The notes under the pieces: model-generated | What the model saw: the letters and a program-made list of their open reading frames with translations, nothing else | What the model was told of the DNA's origin: nothing | The model's database searches: none | Part shown: piece by piece, positions 16,841 through 25,746 of the stretch | How the letters are laid out: each line of letters begins with the position of its first letter | How positions within the stretch are numbered: the stretch's first letter is position 1 | Origin: Paraburkholderia phenoliruptrix | Lineage (GTDB): Bacteria > Pseudomonadota > Gammaproteobacteria > Burkholderiales > Burkholderiaceae | Assembly: GCF_019511605.1 (NCBI RefSeq) | Contig: NZ_JAEUAV010000026.1 | Coordinates: 42,084 to 106,083, forward strand | Reading direction: 5' to 3' | DNA: 64,000 nucleotides | Program-made: the position numbers and the translations under genes

Positions 16841-18058
16841 ATGAAAGTTGCGATCGTGCACGACTGGCTGGTCGCACCTGGCGGCGCGGAGAAAGTACTT
16901 GAGCAGATGATCGAATGCTTCCCCGACGCGGATCTGTTCAGCCTCGTGGACTTTCTCGAAGACCGCCGACCGTTGCACGGCAAGCCTGTCACCACATCAT
17001 TCATTCAACACCTGCCGCTCGCGCGGCGGCGCTATCGTGCTTACTTGCCGTTGATGCCACTCGCGGTCGAACAATTCGATCTGGCCGGCTACGACCTGAT
17101 CATCACGAGTTCCTACGCGGTTGCAAAAGGCGTGCTGGTTGGTCCCGATCAAACGCATGTGAGCTACGTGCATTCGCCGATGCGTTATGCGTGGGACCTT
17201 CAGCATCAATATCTGCGCGAAGCGGGGTTGACGCGCGGGCCACGGTCGTGGCTCGTGCGCCTGCTGCTGCATTACCTGCGGGGCTGGGATTCGCATTCGG
17301 CGAATAGCGTCGACCGACTGATCGCAAACTCGCAATTCGTCGCGCGGCGCATGATGAAAACGTATCGGCGCGAAGCGGCTGTGATTCCGCCGCCAGTGGA
17401 TGTACACGAGTTCGAACTCTGCACGCGCAAGGATGATTTCTATCTGACCGCGTCGCGAATGGTGCCGTATAAGCGCATCGATCTGATTGTCGAGACCTTT
17501 AGCGCGACGCCGCACCGCCGGCTGATCGTGATCGGCGATGGGCCGGAGATGGCCGCCATTCGTGCGAAGGCGGGGCCCAATGTGACGATACTCGGCTATC
17601 AGCCGGTGGGCGTTCTCAAGGACTATTTGCAGCGGGCAAGAGCGTTCGTCTTCGCCGCTGAAGAAGACTTCGGCATTGTCGCGCTCGAAGCACAGGCGTG
17701 CGGCACGCCCGTTATCGCGTTCGGCAAGGGCGGCGCGCTTGAAACCGTGGTGCCGCTTGGCGAAGCGCACCCAACAGGCGTTTATTTCGGACGACAAACT
17801 GTCGTGTCGATGCTCGATGCCATCGACCGGTTCGAGCGCCAGCACGAGCAGATTACGCCGGCCGCGTGCCGTGCAAATGCCGAGCGGTTTTCGGCGACGG
17901 TGTTCCGGCGCGCCTTCATGGCCGAGGTGACGCGCACCATCGCCGCGGTCGGCGCGCGCGGCGAGTCGGCGGCCACTGCACGGCTCGACGCCGATCTCGT
18001 GACCGAACCGCTCGGATGGCCTAGCGAGCCAGCGTCGCAGAGCAGTTGGGGACGCTGA
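16841..18058 (+). CDS. Glycosyltransferase family 4, mannosyltransferase-like (WbaZ type)
   Basis: A 405-aa GT-B enzyme. The N-terminus MKVAIVHDWLVAPGGAEKV and the segment THVSYVHSPMRYAWD are typical of the WbaZ/MtfB group of GDP-mannose-dependent transferases. The C-terminal domain has SRMVPYKRIDLIVETF and AEEDFGIVALEAQACGTPVIA, the nucleotide-sugar site. The start at 16841 has an AGGGAG ribosome site 7 nt upstream, so the earlier in-frame ATG was rejected. It probably adds a mannose or similar residue to the EPS repeat. An inverted repeat, CGAAGCG / CGCTTCG, directly follows the stop and may be a weak terminator. Confidence 0.87.
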   Translation: MKVAIVHDWLVAPGGAEKVLEQMIECFPDADLFSLVDFLEDRRPLHGKPVTTSFIQHLPLARRRYRAYLPLMPLAVEQFDLAGYDLIITSSYAVAKGVLVGPDQTHVSYVHSPMRYAWDLQHQYLREAGLTRGPRSWLVRLLLHYLRGWDSHSANSVDRLIANSQFVARRMMKTYRREAAVIPPPVDVHEFELCTRKDDFYLTASRMVPYKRIDLIVETFSATPHRRLIVIGDGPEMAAIRAKAGPNVTILGYQPVGVLKDYLQRARAFVFAAEEDFGIVALEAQACGTPVIAFGKGGALETVVPLGEAHPTGVYFGRQTVVSMLDAIDRFERQHEQITPAACRANAERFSATVFRRAFMAEVTRTIAAVGARGESAATARLDADLVTEPLGWPSEPASQSSWGR

Positions 18059-18128
18059 GCCGAAGCGTGTGGACGCTTCGCTGCTGGGCGGCCCTTTCGT
18101 GTTTCAGCAGGGCAGCACCATCAACAAG

Positions 18129-18154
18129 CCGATCGGGCAGTGCAGCCCGATCGG
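18129..18154. repeat. Perfect 10-bp inverted repeat
   Basis: CCGATCGGGC / GCCCGATCGG with a 6-nt loop, and no T-run on either side. It lies between the WbaZ-like gene and the HigA-like gene, about 200 bp upstream of the latter. It could be an operator, a transcript-stabilising hairpin or chance. The remaining intergenic DNA to 18353 shows no toxin gene. Confidence 0.4.
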
Positions 18155-18353
18155 TCGCCGGGGGACGGCGGCAGCGTGCCTCACGCGCCGCTTCGCAATA
18201 CGTATTCGACGCAAGCGGTGAACCGAAACCAGCACAGTAACGATAACGGTGACGGAGGGCCGCAGCGATTCATAAAACAGGCAGTCGTTGATCCGTTCGC
18301 CATGCAATGGTGCACAGAAAACGCGACCTTTGGACGAGGAAGAATCTAAACTC

Positions 18354-18776
18354 ATGAACGCAGATCGCTTTCCGGGATCGTTTCCCGACATCGCTCAAAG
18401 CTGGGGCGCGCTACAGGCCCTGTTGCCCATTACGCCTATCCGCAGCGAGCAGGACTACCAGACGATGATGGAGGTGGCCAGTGCTCTGTCCGACCATCTG
18501 AACGGCAAGCAAGACGATCCGCTCGCCGATCTTCATGCGATCGTCTCGGACCTGATTCGCAGCTGGAAGGCGCAGAACGTGACGTTGCCCAAGGCCGAGC
18601 CGCGCGAAGTCTTGCGGCATCTGCTCGAAACGCACGGGCTCAAGCAGAAGGACCTGATGGGCATCGCATCGCCAACGGTGGTGAGCGATATTCTCGCGGG
18701 CCGCCGCTCGATCAGCAAGAAGGTGGCCAAAGCCCTGGCCCAGCGTTTCCAGACCGACGTGAGCGCGTTTCTGTAG
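18354..18776 (+). CDS. HigA-like antitoxin / XRE-family regulator without a toxin partner
   Basis: A 140-aa DNA-binding protein. Residues about 20-75 match the helical N-terminus of HigA antitoxins (IRSEQDYQTMMEVASAL, then DDPLADL). Residues about 80-138 are a Cro/C1-type helix-turn-helix (LKQKDLMGIASPTVVSDILAGRRS). HigA proteins bind and neutralise HigB, a ribosome-dependent RNase, and repress their own operon. No higB-like frame exists in the 295 bp upstream or the 165 bp downstream on either strand. The protein is therefore a solitary antitoxin homologue. It sits between two EPS transcription units and may act purely as a regulator. The ATG at 18354 has AGGAAG upstream. Confidence 0.8.
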   Translation: MNADRFPGSFPDIAQSWGALQALLPITPIRSEQDYQTMMEVASALSDHLNGKQDDPLADLHAIVSDLIRSWKAQNVTLPKAEPREVLRHLLETHGLKQKDLMGIASPTVVSDILAGRRSISKKVAKALAQRFQTDVSAFL

Positions 18777-18879
18777 AACCGCATCGGTTCTGCTTGCGGC
18801 GCGGGCGGCTTTCTTGTCGCCGGCGCCGCATTCGTTGCGTCTTCAACTTTATCCGGACTACCACGAAGCCGGACATCAA

Positions 18880-18915
18880 TAAAAAAGGGGCTGCGCCTAT
18901 CTGCGGCGCAACCCC
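18880..18915 (-). terminator. Terminator after the wzc-like gene
   Basis: The stem GGGGCTGCGCC / GGCGCAACCCC (one mismatch) is followed on the minus strand by TTTTTT. It lies about 25 nt beyond the stop of the tyrosine-kinase gene and ends the minus-strand EPS assembly operon. Confidence 0.85.
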
Positions 18916-18941
18916 TGATTGTCTACCGCTTGTAAGTGGCG

Positions 18942-21353
18942 TTAGCCTCGCCTTGACGTCTCGTCGGAGCCGCCGGTCGTGTACGTGTACGCATACGCGT
19001 AGTCGTAAGTACCGTTTTTATTGTGGCTTTTCACCGGCACGGCGTTCATGACGCCGCCCACCACACGCGCCCGGGCGCGACGCAACTTCTTCAACGCTTC
19101 GGCGAGGTGGCCTTCGGTGTGCGCGCCGGCACGCATCACCAGTACGGTCGAGCCAGCGAGATTCGCCACCACCGCGGCGTCCGCGACCGCGAGCAACGGC
19201 GGCGTATCGACAATGATCAGATCGAATTGCTGCTCGAAGCGCGCGAGGATTTCACTGAAGCGCGACGACGTGAGAATCTCCGACGGATTCGGCGGATACG
19301 TGCCGGCCGCGATGAAATGCAGGCCCGCGACGCCCGTCGCGCGAGCCGCCGTTTGCAGATCGACCTGGCCCGTTAGCAGCTCTGTGAGGCCGCCTTCAGG
19401 CCAACGGCCCAGATATTGCGCAAGCCGTCCGCGCCGCAGATCTGCATCGATCAGCAGCACGCGCTTGCCGGATTCCGCGATCAACGCCGCGAGGTTAGCG
19501 CTCAGAAAGCTCTTGCCGTCCGACGGCGCGGGGCTCGTTATCGCGACAATGCGATTCGGTGCATCGATCAGGCCGAATTGCAAGGTGGCGCGCAAGCCGC
19601 GCAAACCTTCCACGGTCGTATCGTATGGATGGGTTTTCACAAGCAGCGGACGCACAGGTGCCTTGCCCGATGCAATCACGGTCTGCGTGCCGACCGGTTC
19701 GCGGTCGGCATGATCTGCGCGCGCGTCGCCGCGTCCGCGAAAAGGCAGCAGCCGTGCGGCGCCGCCCGGCGCGGCCGCCGTGTCGTGAATCTCACTCGGC
19801 CGCGAGCGCGGTGCGCGCAATGCGGCGCTACGCGTGGCGCTCAGTTGCCGGTCGCTGCGCGCCTGTTCCGCGCTGAAGGTAATCGCGCCAAAGATCGGCA
19901 ACTGGAAGCGTCGTTCGACGAATTCCGGATCGGCCACGCCGGTAAAGAACCTGCGTCTGCAAAATGCGAACAGAATGCCGGCAATCACGCCGAGCAGCGT
20001 GCCTGCCGAAATGATCAGCGCGGACTTTGGCCGCACCGGTCGCGAGGGCAGCAGCGCTTCGTCGATGATGTGCACGTTGCCGATCGTGCCAGCCCGCGAA
20101 ATAGACAGCTCCTGAATCTTGTTGAGCAACGCAACGTAGATTTCCTCGGCGACTTTCGCGTCGCGTTGCAAAGCCAGTGCGTTGCGCTCCGAACTCGGCA
20201 GCGTCGTGAAGTGATCTTCGAAACGCGCCTTTTCGCGCGCCATGGCGGCGAGTTGGGAATCGACCTGCTGCACTTCGGGGCTTTCCTCGGTGAAGCGGCG
20301 CAGCAGTTGCGCGCGCTGAATGCGCAGCGCCGCAATCTGCTTTTCGTAATCGAGGCCGCCCGCGAGGTACACGCCCGCTTCCTGAGTGGGCTGGAACGAG
20401 CCGACTTTCGATTGATACTCGGAGAGCGCGGTTTCCGTCTTCTTCACTTCTGCGCGCAAGCGGGGCACTTCGCTATTGAGGAAATCCAACATGTGGCTCG
20501 CTTCTTCCTGCGCGCGTTCGGTGCGCTGCTTCAGGTACGACGCGGCCACTGCATTCGTGATGGCGGTGATTGCGTGAGCGTCCGTACCCGAATACGACAA
20601 TTGCACGACACCGGTATCGCGGCCCTTTTCGCTGACCTGCAAGGCGCTGGAGAGAGCCGACACGGCATCCAGCTGATTGAAGCGGGTCACATGGAATTCC
20701 GTGCCGGGACGGGCCACCAGTTTTTTCACCAGTAGCGTGATGTCGTGGCCTTTCGCTTCTTGTCCGGCCACGCCGTCAAGCAGCGGGGCACCGAGTGCAT
20801 CCGTCAGTACGTAGCGTCCGTTATCGAGCGCGCGCAGCGTGAGTTGCGCGCCCTCCAGCGCCTTCGGCACGCTGATCGATCCGACTTCGAACTGCTCGCC
20901 GCCCCACGCGTATTCGTTCAGGCCGAACGGCGCACCAAACGGATGGCCGGCGCGCGCGAACAATGCGGAAACCTTGCCGAGCACCGGCACGGTGTTTGCC
21001 GACGCGCTGAAATTCAGCCTGAATTGCTCGACAACCGGCTCGACCACGGCGCGGCTCTTGATGATCTCGATCTCGGCCTCGGTACGCATGGGGCCCACGC
21101 TCGGCATCAACGACAGCAGTTTCTGGCCTTGCGCGCTGTTGCCGTTGCTCTGTGCGTCTACTTGCAACAGCGCGTCCGCGGAATAGACCGGCGTGGCGAT
21201 TTTCGTGTAAATGACGGCCGCGAGAATCACACTGCCCGCAATCCCGATCACCCACCAGATCTGCTCGGTCACCATGCGCAGCAGGTCGCGCATGACCGCA
21301 TCCTCGTCGCCATCCGGTGCCGGACCATGGTCCAGCATGTCATACGTACTCAT
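18942..21353 (-). CDS. Polysaccharide co-polymerase with BY-kinase domain (Wzc/BceF type)
   Basis: An 803-aa inner-membrane protein that sets EPS chain length and controls export. TM1 is at about 33-50, followed by a periplasmic Wzz-like domain with coiled-coil helices, and TM2 is at about 440-460 after the PCP-type Pro segment (LPSRPVRPKSALII). A 75-residue Ala/Arg-rich linker follows, then a bacterial tyrosine kinase with Walker A (SPAPSDGKS, K614), Walker A' (VLLIDADLRRG, about 632-642), Walker B (LIIVDTPP, D716), and a C-terminal tyrosine cluster YDYAYAYTY (783-791) for autophosphorylation. It is the last gene of an operon, 23 bp after wza. No cognate phosphatase gene is seen in the window. 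Confidence 0.94.
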   Translation of the reverse strand: MSTYDMLDHGPAPDGDEDAVMRDLLRMVTEQIWWVIGIAGSVILAAVIYTKIATPVYSADALLQVDAQSNGNSAQGQKLLSLMPSVGPMRTEAEIEIIKSRAVVEPVVEQFRLNFSASANTVPVLGKVSALFARAGHPFGAPFGLNEYAWGGEQFEVGSISVPKALEGAQLTLRALDNGRYVLTDALGAPLLDGVAGQEAKGHDITLLVKKLVARPGTEFHVTRFNQLDAVSALSSALQVSEKGRDTGVVQLSYSGTDAHAITAITNAVAASYLKQRTERAQEEASHMLDFLNSEVPRLRAEVKKTETALSEYQSKVGSFQPTQEAGVYLAGGLDYEKQIAALRIQRAQLLRRFTEESPEVQQVDSQLAAMAREKARFEDHFTTLPSSERNALALQRDAKVAEEIYVALLNKIQELSISRAGTIGNVHIIDEALLPSRPVRPKSALIISAGTLLGVIAGILFAFCRRRFFTGVADPEFVERRFQLPIFGAITFSAEQARSDRQLSATRSAALRAPRSRPSEIHDTAAAPGGAARLLPFRGRGDARADHADREPVGTQTVIASGKAPVRPLLVKTHPYDTTVEGLRGLRATLQFGLIDAPNRIVAITSPAPSDGKSFLSANLAALIAESGKRVLLIDADLRRGRLAQYLGRWPEGGLTELLTGQVDLQTAARATGVAGLHFIAAGTYPPNPSEILTSSRFSEILARFEQQFDLIIVDTPPLLAVADAAVVANLAGSTVLVMRAGAHTEGHLAEALKKLRRARARVVGGVMNAVPVKSHNKNGTYDYAYAYTYTTGGSDETSRRG

Positions 21354-21376
21354 GTCGATACTCCGTGGCAGGCGAT

Positions 21377-22582
21377 TTATCTGGACAACTGGACGGTGTA
21401 GAAGAGCGACTGCAGAGTCGGCGTGATCTGTTCGAGTGCGCGATTAAAGCGCGCCGCGTTCGACACCTGCACGTACACCACGTCCTTCGGTTGCAGATCG
21501 AATTTGGTCATCAGCATCAACGCGTCCACCTGGGTCATGTCGAGTTGATACACGTCGGGCGTGAGCGTCTTGTCGGCGCCGCGCACCACGTACACGTAGC
21601 GGGGATCGCCAGTCTTCACGTCGAGGCTGCCCGCGCCGGTGAGCGCGTCGGCGAGCGTGAGGCGGCCGCGGTTCATCGGCAGCGAGGTCGGCTTGTTCAC
21701 TTCGCCCAGCACGAAGACGCGGCTGTTCGAGCGGTCCGGCACGTCGATGATGTCGCCGTCCTTCAGCAACACGTTCTGTTGCGGGTCGCCGGTTTCGAGG
21801 AGCGCGGCCACGTCCACGGTGTAGCGTTTGCCGTCGCGCGTCACGCCTACGTTCTGCAGGTCCGCATCGGGCAATGCACCGCCCGCGCGATTGATCGCAT
21901 CGAGCACGGTCAGCGGCGCATCGGTGATGGCCTCCGAAGCGGGCGTGCGCAGATTGCCCGTGACCTGCACCGACTGACTATTGAAGCCCGACACCCGCAC
22001 GTCGAGCTGCGGGTCGCGAATCGTGCGCGAGAGGCCCTTGGTCAGTGCGGTCTGCACTTCCTGCGCGGTCATGCCTTGCACCTTGATGCGGCCCACGCGC
22101 GGAAAGAAGATCGTGCCGTTGTTCGCGACGCGCACTGTCAGGCCGCCTTCGCCGCTACCCGTCATGGTCGGTGCAATGGGCGTTGCGCCTTGGGTCTGCG
22201 TGGGGCCGGGGGAGGGCGTCACGCCGCTTGCACCGGCCGTGGCAGGCAGCGGCGGCGTGCTGCCGGCCATGCCCATGCCGCCCGTGAGTTCCGGATGGTC
22301 CCAGACGATGATGCTCAACTGATCGCCAATGCCGAGCCGGTATTCATAGAGGCCGCGCGTTTGCGGCGTAAGGCACGTGAGCGGACAGACGGCGGGCACT
22401 GCAGCTGCGCGTTGCTGACGAAAATAGCCGACGTCGATCGTGTGCACCGGAAACTTTTCGGCGGTCTGCTCGGGTGGCGCAGCGGGCTCGAGCCGTTTGG
22501 TGTCGAGGTAAGGTCCGGGCGCGAGCGTGCATGCGCATAGCGATGCAGCCGCGAACCCCGCAGCGATTGTTCTGATAGTCAT
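21377..22582 (-). CDS. Outer-membrane polysaccharide export lipoprotein (Wza/OPX)
   Basis: A 401-aa protein. The N-terminal signal ends in SLCAC, a lipobox with Cys about residue 19 as lipidation site. A Poly_export (PES) domain follows (YRLGIGDQLSIIVWDHPELTG), then SLBB domains (DVRVSGFNSQSVQVTGNL and SRVFVLGEVNKP). It forms the outer-membrane channel that docks with Wzc. Between the two halves of the PES domain there is a Gly/Pro/Thr-rich insert (about 100-145) not common in short OPX proteins. It is upstream of and co-directional with the BY-kinase gene. Confidence 0.93.
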   Translation of the reverse strand: MTIRTIAAGFAAASLCACTLAPGPYLDTKRLEPAAPPEQTAEKFPVHTIDVGYFRQQRAAAVPAVCPLTCLTPQTRGLYEYRLGIGDQLSIIVWDHPELTGGMGMAGSTPPLPATAGASGVTPSPGPTQTQGATPIAPTMTGSGEGGLTVRVANNGTIFFPRVGRIKVQGMTAQEVQTALTKGLSRTIRDPQLDVRVSGFNSQSVQVTGNLRTPASEAITDAPLTVLDAINRAGGALPDADLQNVGVTRDGKRYTVDVAALLETGDPQQNVLLKDGDIIDVPDRSNSRVFVLGEVNKPTSLPMNRGRLTLADALTGAGSLDVKTGDPRYVYVVRGADKTLTPDVYQLDMTQVDALMLMTKFDLQPKDVVYVQVSNAARFNRALEQITPTLQSLFYTVQLSR

Positions 22583-22621
22583 TTTGTGGTCCCTTCGCGT
22601 GTAGCCGGTGCGTCGTTTCGA

Positions 22622-23575
22622 TCAGCGCGCCGCTTCCTGCCATGCCCCGCGCATTGCGCGTAAACCCACTCGCCATTTGCGAAGCGCAAGTGCCAGTCCG
22701 CCGCGCTCGAATGCGAGCGACAATGCGCGCAGGAACCCCGGGTCCGCGCGATCGCCGATCAGCGTCGAGTAAACGACGAACGCCCATCGGCCCGGTGGGC
22801 TCAGGTGTTCGCACATGATGAGTCGGAGATTGAACGACGCGTTGTAGAACGCCGTGTCGTTGAATGTGAAGCGCTGGTCTTCGTCGCCCCGTTGCGACGG
22901 GAAATGCTCGACGAGCAGCGCCGGATCGTAGACGAGCCTCCAGCCGCGTCGGTGCACATCGAGACTGAAGCCCATCTCGCAGTGAACCTGCGCGCCGTTG
23001 CCGCGCAGACGCGCGTCGAAACGCAGCGTGCCGATTGCTTCGCGACGGAACGCCATGTTGACGCCCTTGAGCACGTGGACTTCGCGTGCGTGCCCGTGGC
23101 CGATGTGGTGATTGCCGATCGTGCGGCCATACCACCGCACGATGCCGACGCACGGCTTCTGTCCCCGCAGAATGCCGTTGCGTTCATGCACGATGTCGCG
23201 CCCACCGAGACCGCCGAGGCACGAGTCGCTCTGGAATGCCCGAGCGATGCGCGCGACCCAGTCCGGATGCGGCGCGGCGTCGTCGTCGGTGAAGCAGAGC
23301 ACGTCGCCGCATGCGCTCTCTATGCCGAGGTTGTACGCGGCCACCACGCCAGGCTTATGCACCAGCACGACCGCACGCCGCGGGTCGGGGCGTGTGGCCT
23401 CGCGCGTGCGCAGCCAGTCGAGCGTTGCGTAGTCGTCGTGACGCGCGACCACGATCACCTCGTCGGGTCGGCGCTGCTGCGCGTCGAGCGCCGCGAGGCA
23501 CCGCGCGAGGTCGGCGGTGCGGCGGTACGTCGGCACGATCACGGAGACTTTCACGAGCGGTGTCCGTAGCGGCAT
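22622..23575 (-). CDS. Glycosyltransferase family 2 protein
   Basis: A 317-aa GT-A enzyme. The N-terminal nucleotide-sugar domain is VKVSVIVPTYRRTADLARCL. The acidic metal-binding motif is CFTDDDAAPHPDW (DxD-type). A candidate catalytic base lies in the GNGAQVHCEMGFSL segment. The C-terminus has a hydrophobic, possibly membrane-associated stretch (WAFVVYSTLIGD). It transfers a sugar to the EPS repeat in the cytoplasm. Its start lies 2 nt after the stop of the priming transferase, so the two are almost certainly co-translated. Confidence 0.87.
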   Translation of the reverse strand: MPLRTPLVKVSVIVPTYRRTADLARCLAALDAQQRRPDEVIVVARHDDYATLDWLRTREATRPDPRRAVVLVHKPGVVAAYNLGIESACGDVLCFTDDDAAPHPDWVARIARAFQSDSCLGGLGGRDIVHERNGILRGQKPCVGIVRWYGRTIGNHHIGHGHAREVHVLKGVNMAFRREAIGTLRFDARLRGNGAQVHCEMGFSLDVHRRGWRLVYDPALLVEHFPSQRGDEDQRFTFNDTAFYNASFNLRLIMCEHLSPPGRWAFVVYSTLIGDRADPGFLRALSLAFERGGLALALRKWRVGLRAMRGAWQEAAR

Positions 23576-23577
23576 GA

Positions 23578-24975
23578 TCAGAATGCGTTGCGGCCGACAA
23601 AGCCGTTGAAGATCGTGACGAACACAATCTTCATGTCGAACCAGAACGACCAGTTGTGAATGTAGAAGAGATCGAACTTCACGCGCGCTTCCATCTTCTC
23701 GACCTTGGCGGTCGCGCCGCGATAGCCGTTCACCTGAGCCCAGCCGGTAATGCCGGGCTTGATCCGATAGCGGTGCATGTAGCCGTACACCTGATCTTTG
23801 TACAGGTCGTCATGCTCGAGCGCATGCGGACGCGGACCGACCACCGACATCTGCCCGAGCAGCACGTTCAGAAACTGCGGCAGTTCGTCGAGACTCGTGC
23901 GGCGCATGAAGGCGCCGAGCTTCGTCACGCGCGCGTCGTTGCGCGAGGCCTGCGTGAGTTGGCCGTGTGCTTCGTGGTGCACGGTCATCGAGCGGAACTT
24001 GTAAATGGAAAAGGGCGCACCGTCCACACCCTTGCGGGTCTGCCGAAAGAACACCGGCCCCGGCGACGTGAGCTTGATGCCGGCCGCGAGCACGACGAAC
24101 ACCGGTGCGAGCGCAAGCAACGCAGCCGCAGCGAAAAGCCGGTCGAAGATAAGCTTCGGCCACATCTGCGGCGGCGATAGCGACGGCGTGCTGAGGTTCA
24201 ACGTGGGCAGACCGACCACGTCGACGAGCGAATGGCCGAACAGCGAAAGGCTGCGTACGTCAGGAATAAAACGCAGATTCACGAAGTCATGCCGGAACAT
24301 GCGCTGGAAGCGATAGATCGTATGTTCTTCGGAAAGCGGTAACGCGAGCCAGACTTCGTTGACATGCTCGTCGCGCACTTTCGCGGCGAAGGCATCCGGA
24401 TCGGTGAGCACAGGCAGGCGGTTAAGCCGCGCCCCGTACCCGACAACCCGCTCACCAATGCTGTCCACGCTCGTATCCAGTACGCACACCGGCTTGAAAC
24501 CGGCGTGCGGCGCATGCTCCAGATGCGCGAGCAGCGTGCGTGCAAAACCGGGTGCGCCGACAATCGCGACGGTGCGCAAATTAAGGCCGCGCCGGCGCAT
24601 GCTGCGCAATGCCCCGTGTACCGCGCACTTGGTCGCCACGATGAGTATTCCCGAAATCAGCGTCGAGTAGGCGAACCACAGGCGTGACACCGCATCCATC
24701 CGATGCAGCGTGAACGCGAGCAGCAAGGCGGCCGCCGCCACCGCGAGCCACGCCGCGGCGACTCGCGCGAGCATTGTGCCGAGGGCCTTGCCGCGCCAGG
24801 TTTCATACACGCCGAAGGCGGGAAACAGCAGCAGCACCAGCACGCAGTTAAACGCGATCAGCAGGCGTTCCGTGTCCGGCAACGCGGCGAGCGTCGAAAA
24901 GCGCATCCAGTGAGCGAGCAGGCCTCCCGCAATCACGAAGAGTGCGTCGAGGCATCGCGCAGTATTCCTGAACAT
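23578..24975 (-). CDS. Undecaprenyl-phosphate sugar-1-phosphate transferase (WcaJ type)
   Basis: A 465-aa polyprenyl-phosphate hexose-1-phosphate transferase that starts each EPS repeat, probably with glucose. The N-terminal half has four or five membrane segments, then a CoA-binding-like Rossmann domain (LNLRTVAIVGAPGFARTLL). The C-terminal catalytic domain carries the reentrant helix (FDRLFAAAALLALAPVFV) and the signature blocks SIYKFRSM, RRTSLDELPQFLNVL, MSVVGPRPHA and YRIKPGITGWAQVNGYRG. It matches the long, glucose-specific WcaJ/BceB form. It lies 36 bp after the Crp-like gene and 2 bp before the GT2. Confidence 0.93.
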   Translation of the reverse strand: MFRNTARCLDALFVIAGGLLAHWMRFSTLAALPDTERLLIAFNCVLVLLLFPAFGVYETWRGKALGTMLARVAAAWLAVAAAALLLAFTLHRMDAVSRLWFAYSTLISGILIVATKCAVHGALRSMRRRGLNLRTVAIVGAPGFARTLLAHLEHAPHAGFKPVCVLDTSVDSIGERVVGYGARLNRLPVLTDPDAFAAKVRDEHVNEVWLALPLSEEHTIYRFQRMFRHDFVNLRFIPDVRSLSLFGHSLVDVVGLPTLNLSTPSLSPPQMWPKLIFDRLFAAAALLALAPVFVVLAAGIKLTSPGPVFFRQTRKGVDGAPFSIYKFRSMTVHHEAHGQLTQASRNDARVTKLGAFMRRTSLDELPQFLNVLLGQMSVVGPRPHALEHDDLYKDQVYGYMHRYRIKPGITGWAQVNGYRGATAKVEKMEARVKFDLFYIHNWSFWFDMKIVFVTIFNGFVGRNAF

Positions 24976-25011
24976 TGTTGACTCTGCGAGGTGGGCGAAT
25001 CGTGCCGTGTC

Positions 25012-25746
25012 TTATTCGACGGTCTCGGCCTGGCGCAGACGTGGCAGAAGGCGGTCGAATTCGCGCTTCACGAGGCCGTAGCATTCGCATGCGCGCGCTT
25101 CGAGCCCCTTGCGGTCGAGTACCTTGATGTGTCCGCGGCTGTGATGAATCAGGCCTTCGTCGTGCAGCTTGCCGGCTGCCTCGGTAATGCCCTCGCGGCG
25201 CACGCCGAGCATGTCGGCAATGAGTTGTTGCGTGACCGTCAGGTCGTTCGACGCGACACGGTCCACCTCGATCAGAAGCCACCGGCACAGTTGCTTGTTC
25301 AGTGCGTGATGGCGGTTGCATGCAGCCGTCTGCGCGACTTGCGTGAGAAGCGCGTGCATGTAGAGCAGCATCAGACGGCGCAGAAAATCGGAGCGGGCGA
25401 ATTGCTGCTTCAGCGCCTGCGCGCTCATCCGGTAGGCGAACCCGGCGCATTGCACCTGCACGCGGTTCGGCATGGTCTCGCCGCCCGTGAGCACGGGCAC
25501 GCCGGTCATGCCTTCGCGGCCGACGGCGGCGATTTCGACGGAACTGCCATCTTCCATTGTCGACAGCATCGAAATGATCGCGGTGGTCGGGAAGTACACA
25601 TGATGGATGCGTTGGCCCGAATCGCAGAGCAACTGCTCCGTGCGCAGATGAACCAGTTCCAGATGGGGAGCCAGTGCTTGCCATTCGTGAGACGGCAATG
25701 CGCCGAGCAAATGGTTACCGTGCAGATCTGATTGAAGTGTCAACAT
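25012..25746 (-). CDS. Crp/Fnr-family regulator heading the EPS assembly operon
   Basis: A 244-aa protein with an N-terminal cyclic-nucleotide-binding-like domain (about 1-125), a dimerisation helix and a C-terminal winged helix (LTVTQQLIADMLGVRREGITEAAGKL). The phosphate-binding region reads GREGMTGVPVLTGG followed by NRVQVQ. The Arg-Ser/Thr pair that binds the cAMP phosphate is not present, so classic cAMP control is unlikely. FNR-type iron-sulphur cysteines are absent. Relatives beside EPS genes in Burkholderia and Xanthomonas respond to c-di-GMP, which is only an analogy here. The start at 25746 avoids an unsupported 95-residue extension. It is the first gene of the run crp-wcaJ-GT2-wza-wzc. 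Confidence 0.87.
   Translation of the reverse strand: MLTLQSDLHGNHLLGALPSHEWQALAPHLELVHLRTEQLLCDSGQRIHHVYFPTTAIISMLSTMEDGSSVEIAAVGREGMTGVPVLTGGETMPNRVQVQCAGFAYRMSAQALKQQFARSDFLRRLMLLYMHALLTQVAQTAACNRHHALNKQLCRWLLIEVDRVASNDLTVTQQLIADMLGVRREGITEAAGKLHDEGLIHHSRGHIKVLDRKGLEARACECYGLVKREFDRLLPRLRQAETVE

Noticed and set aside
18062..18353. Possible HigB toxin upstream of the HigA-like gene
   Set aside because: Frames on both strands were read and none shows HigB/RelE features.
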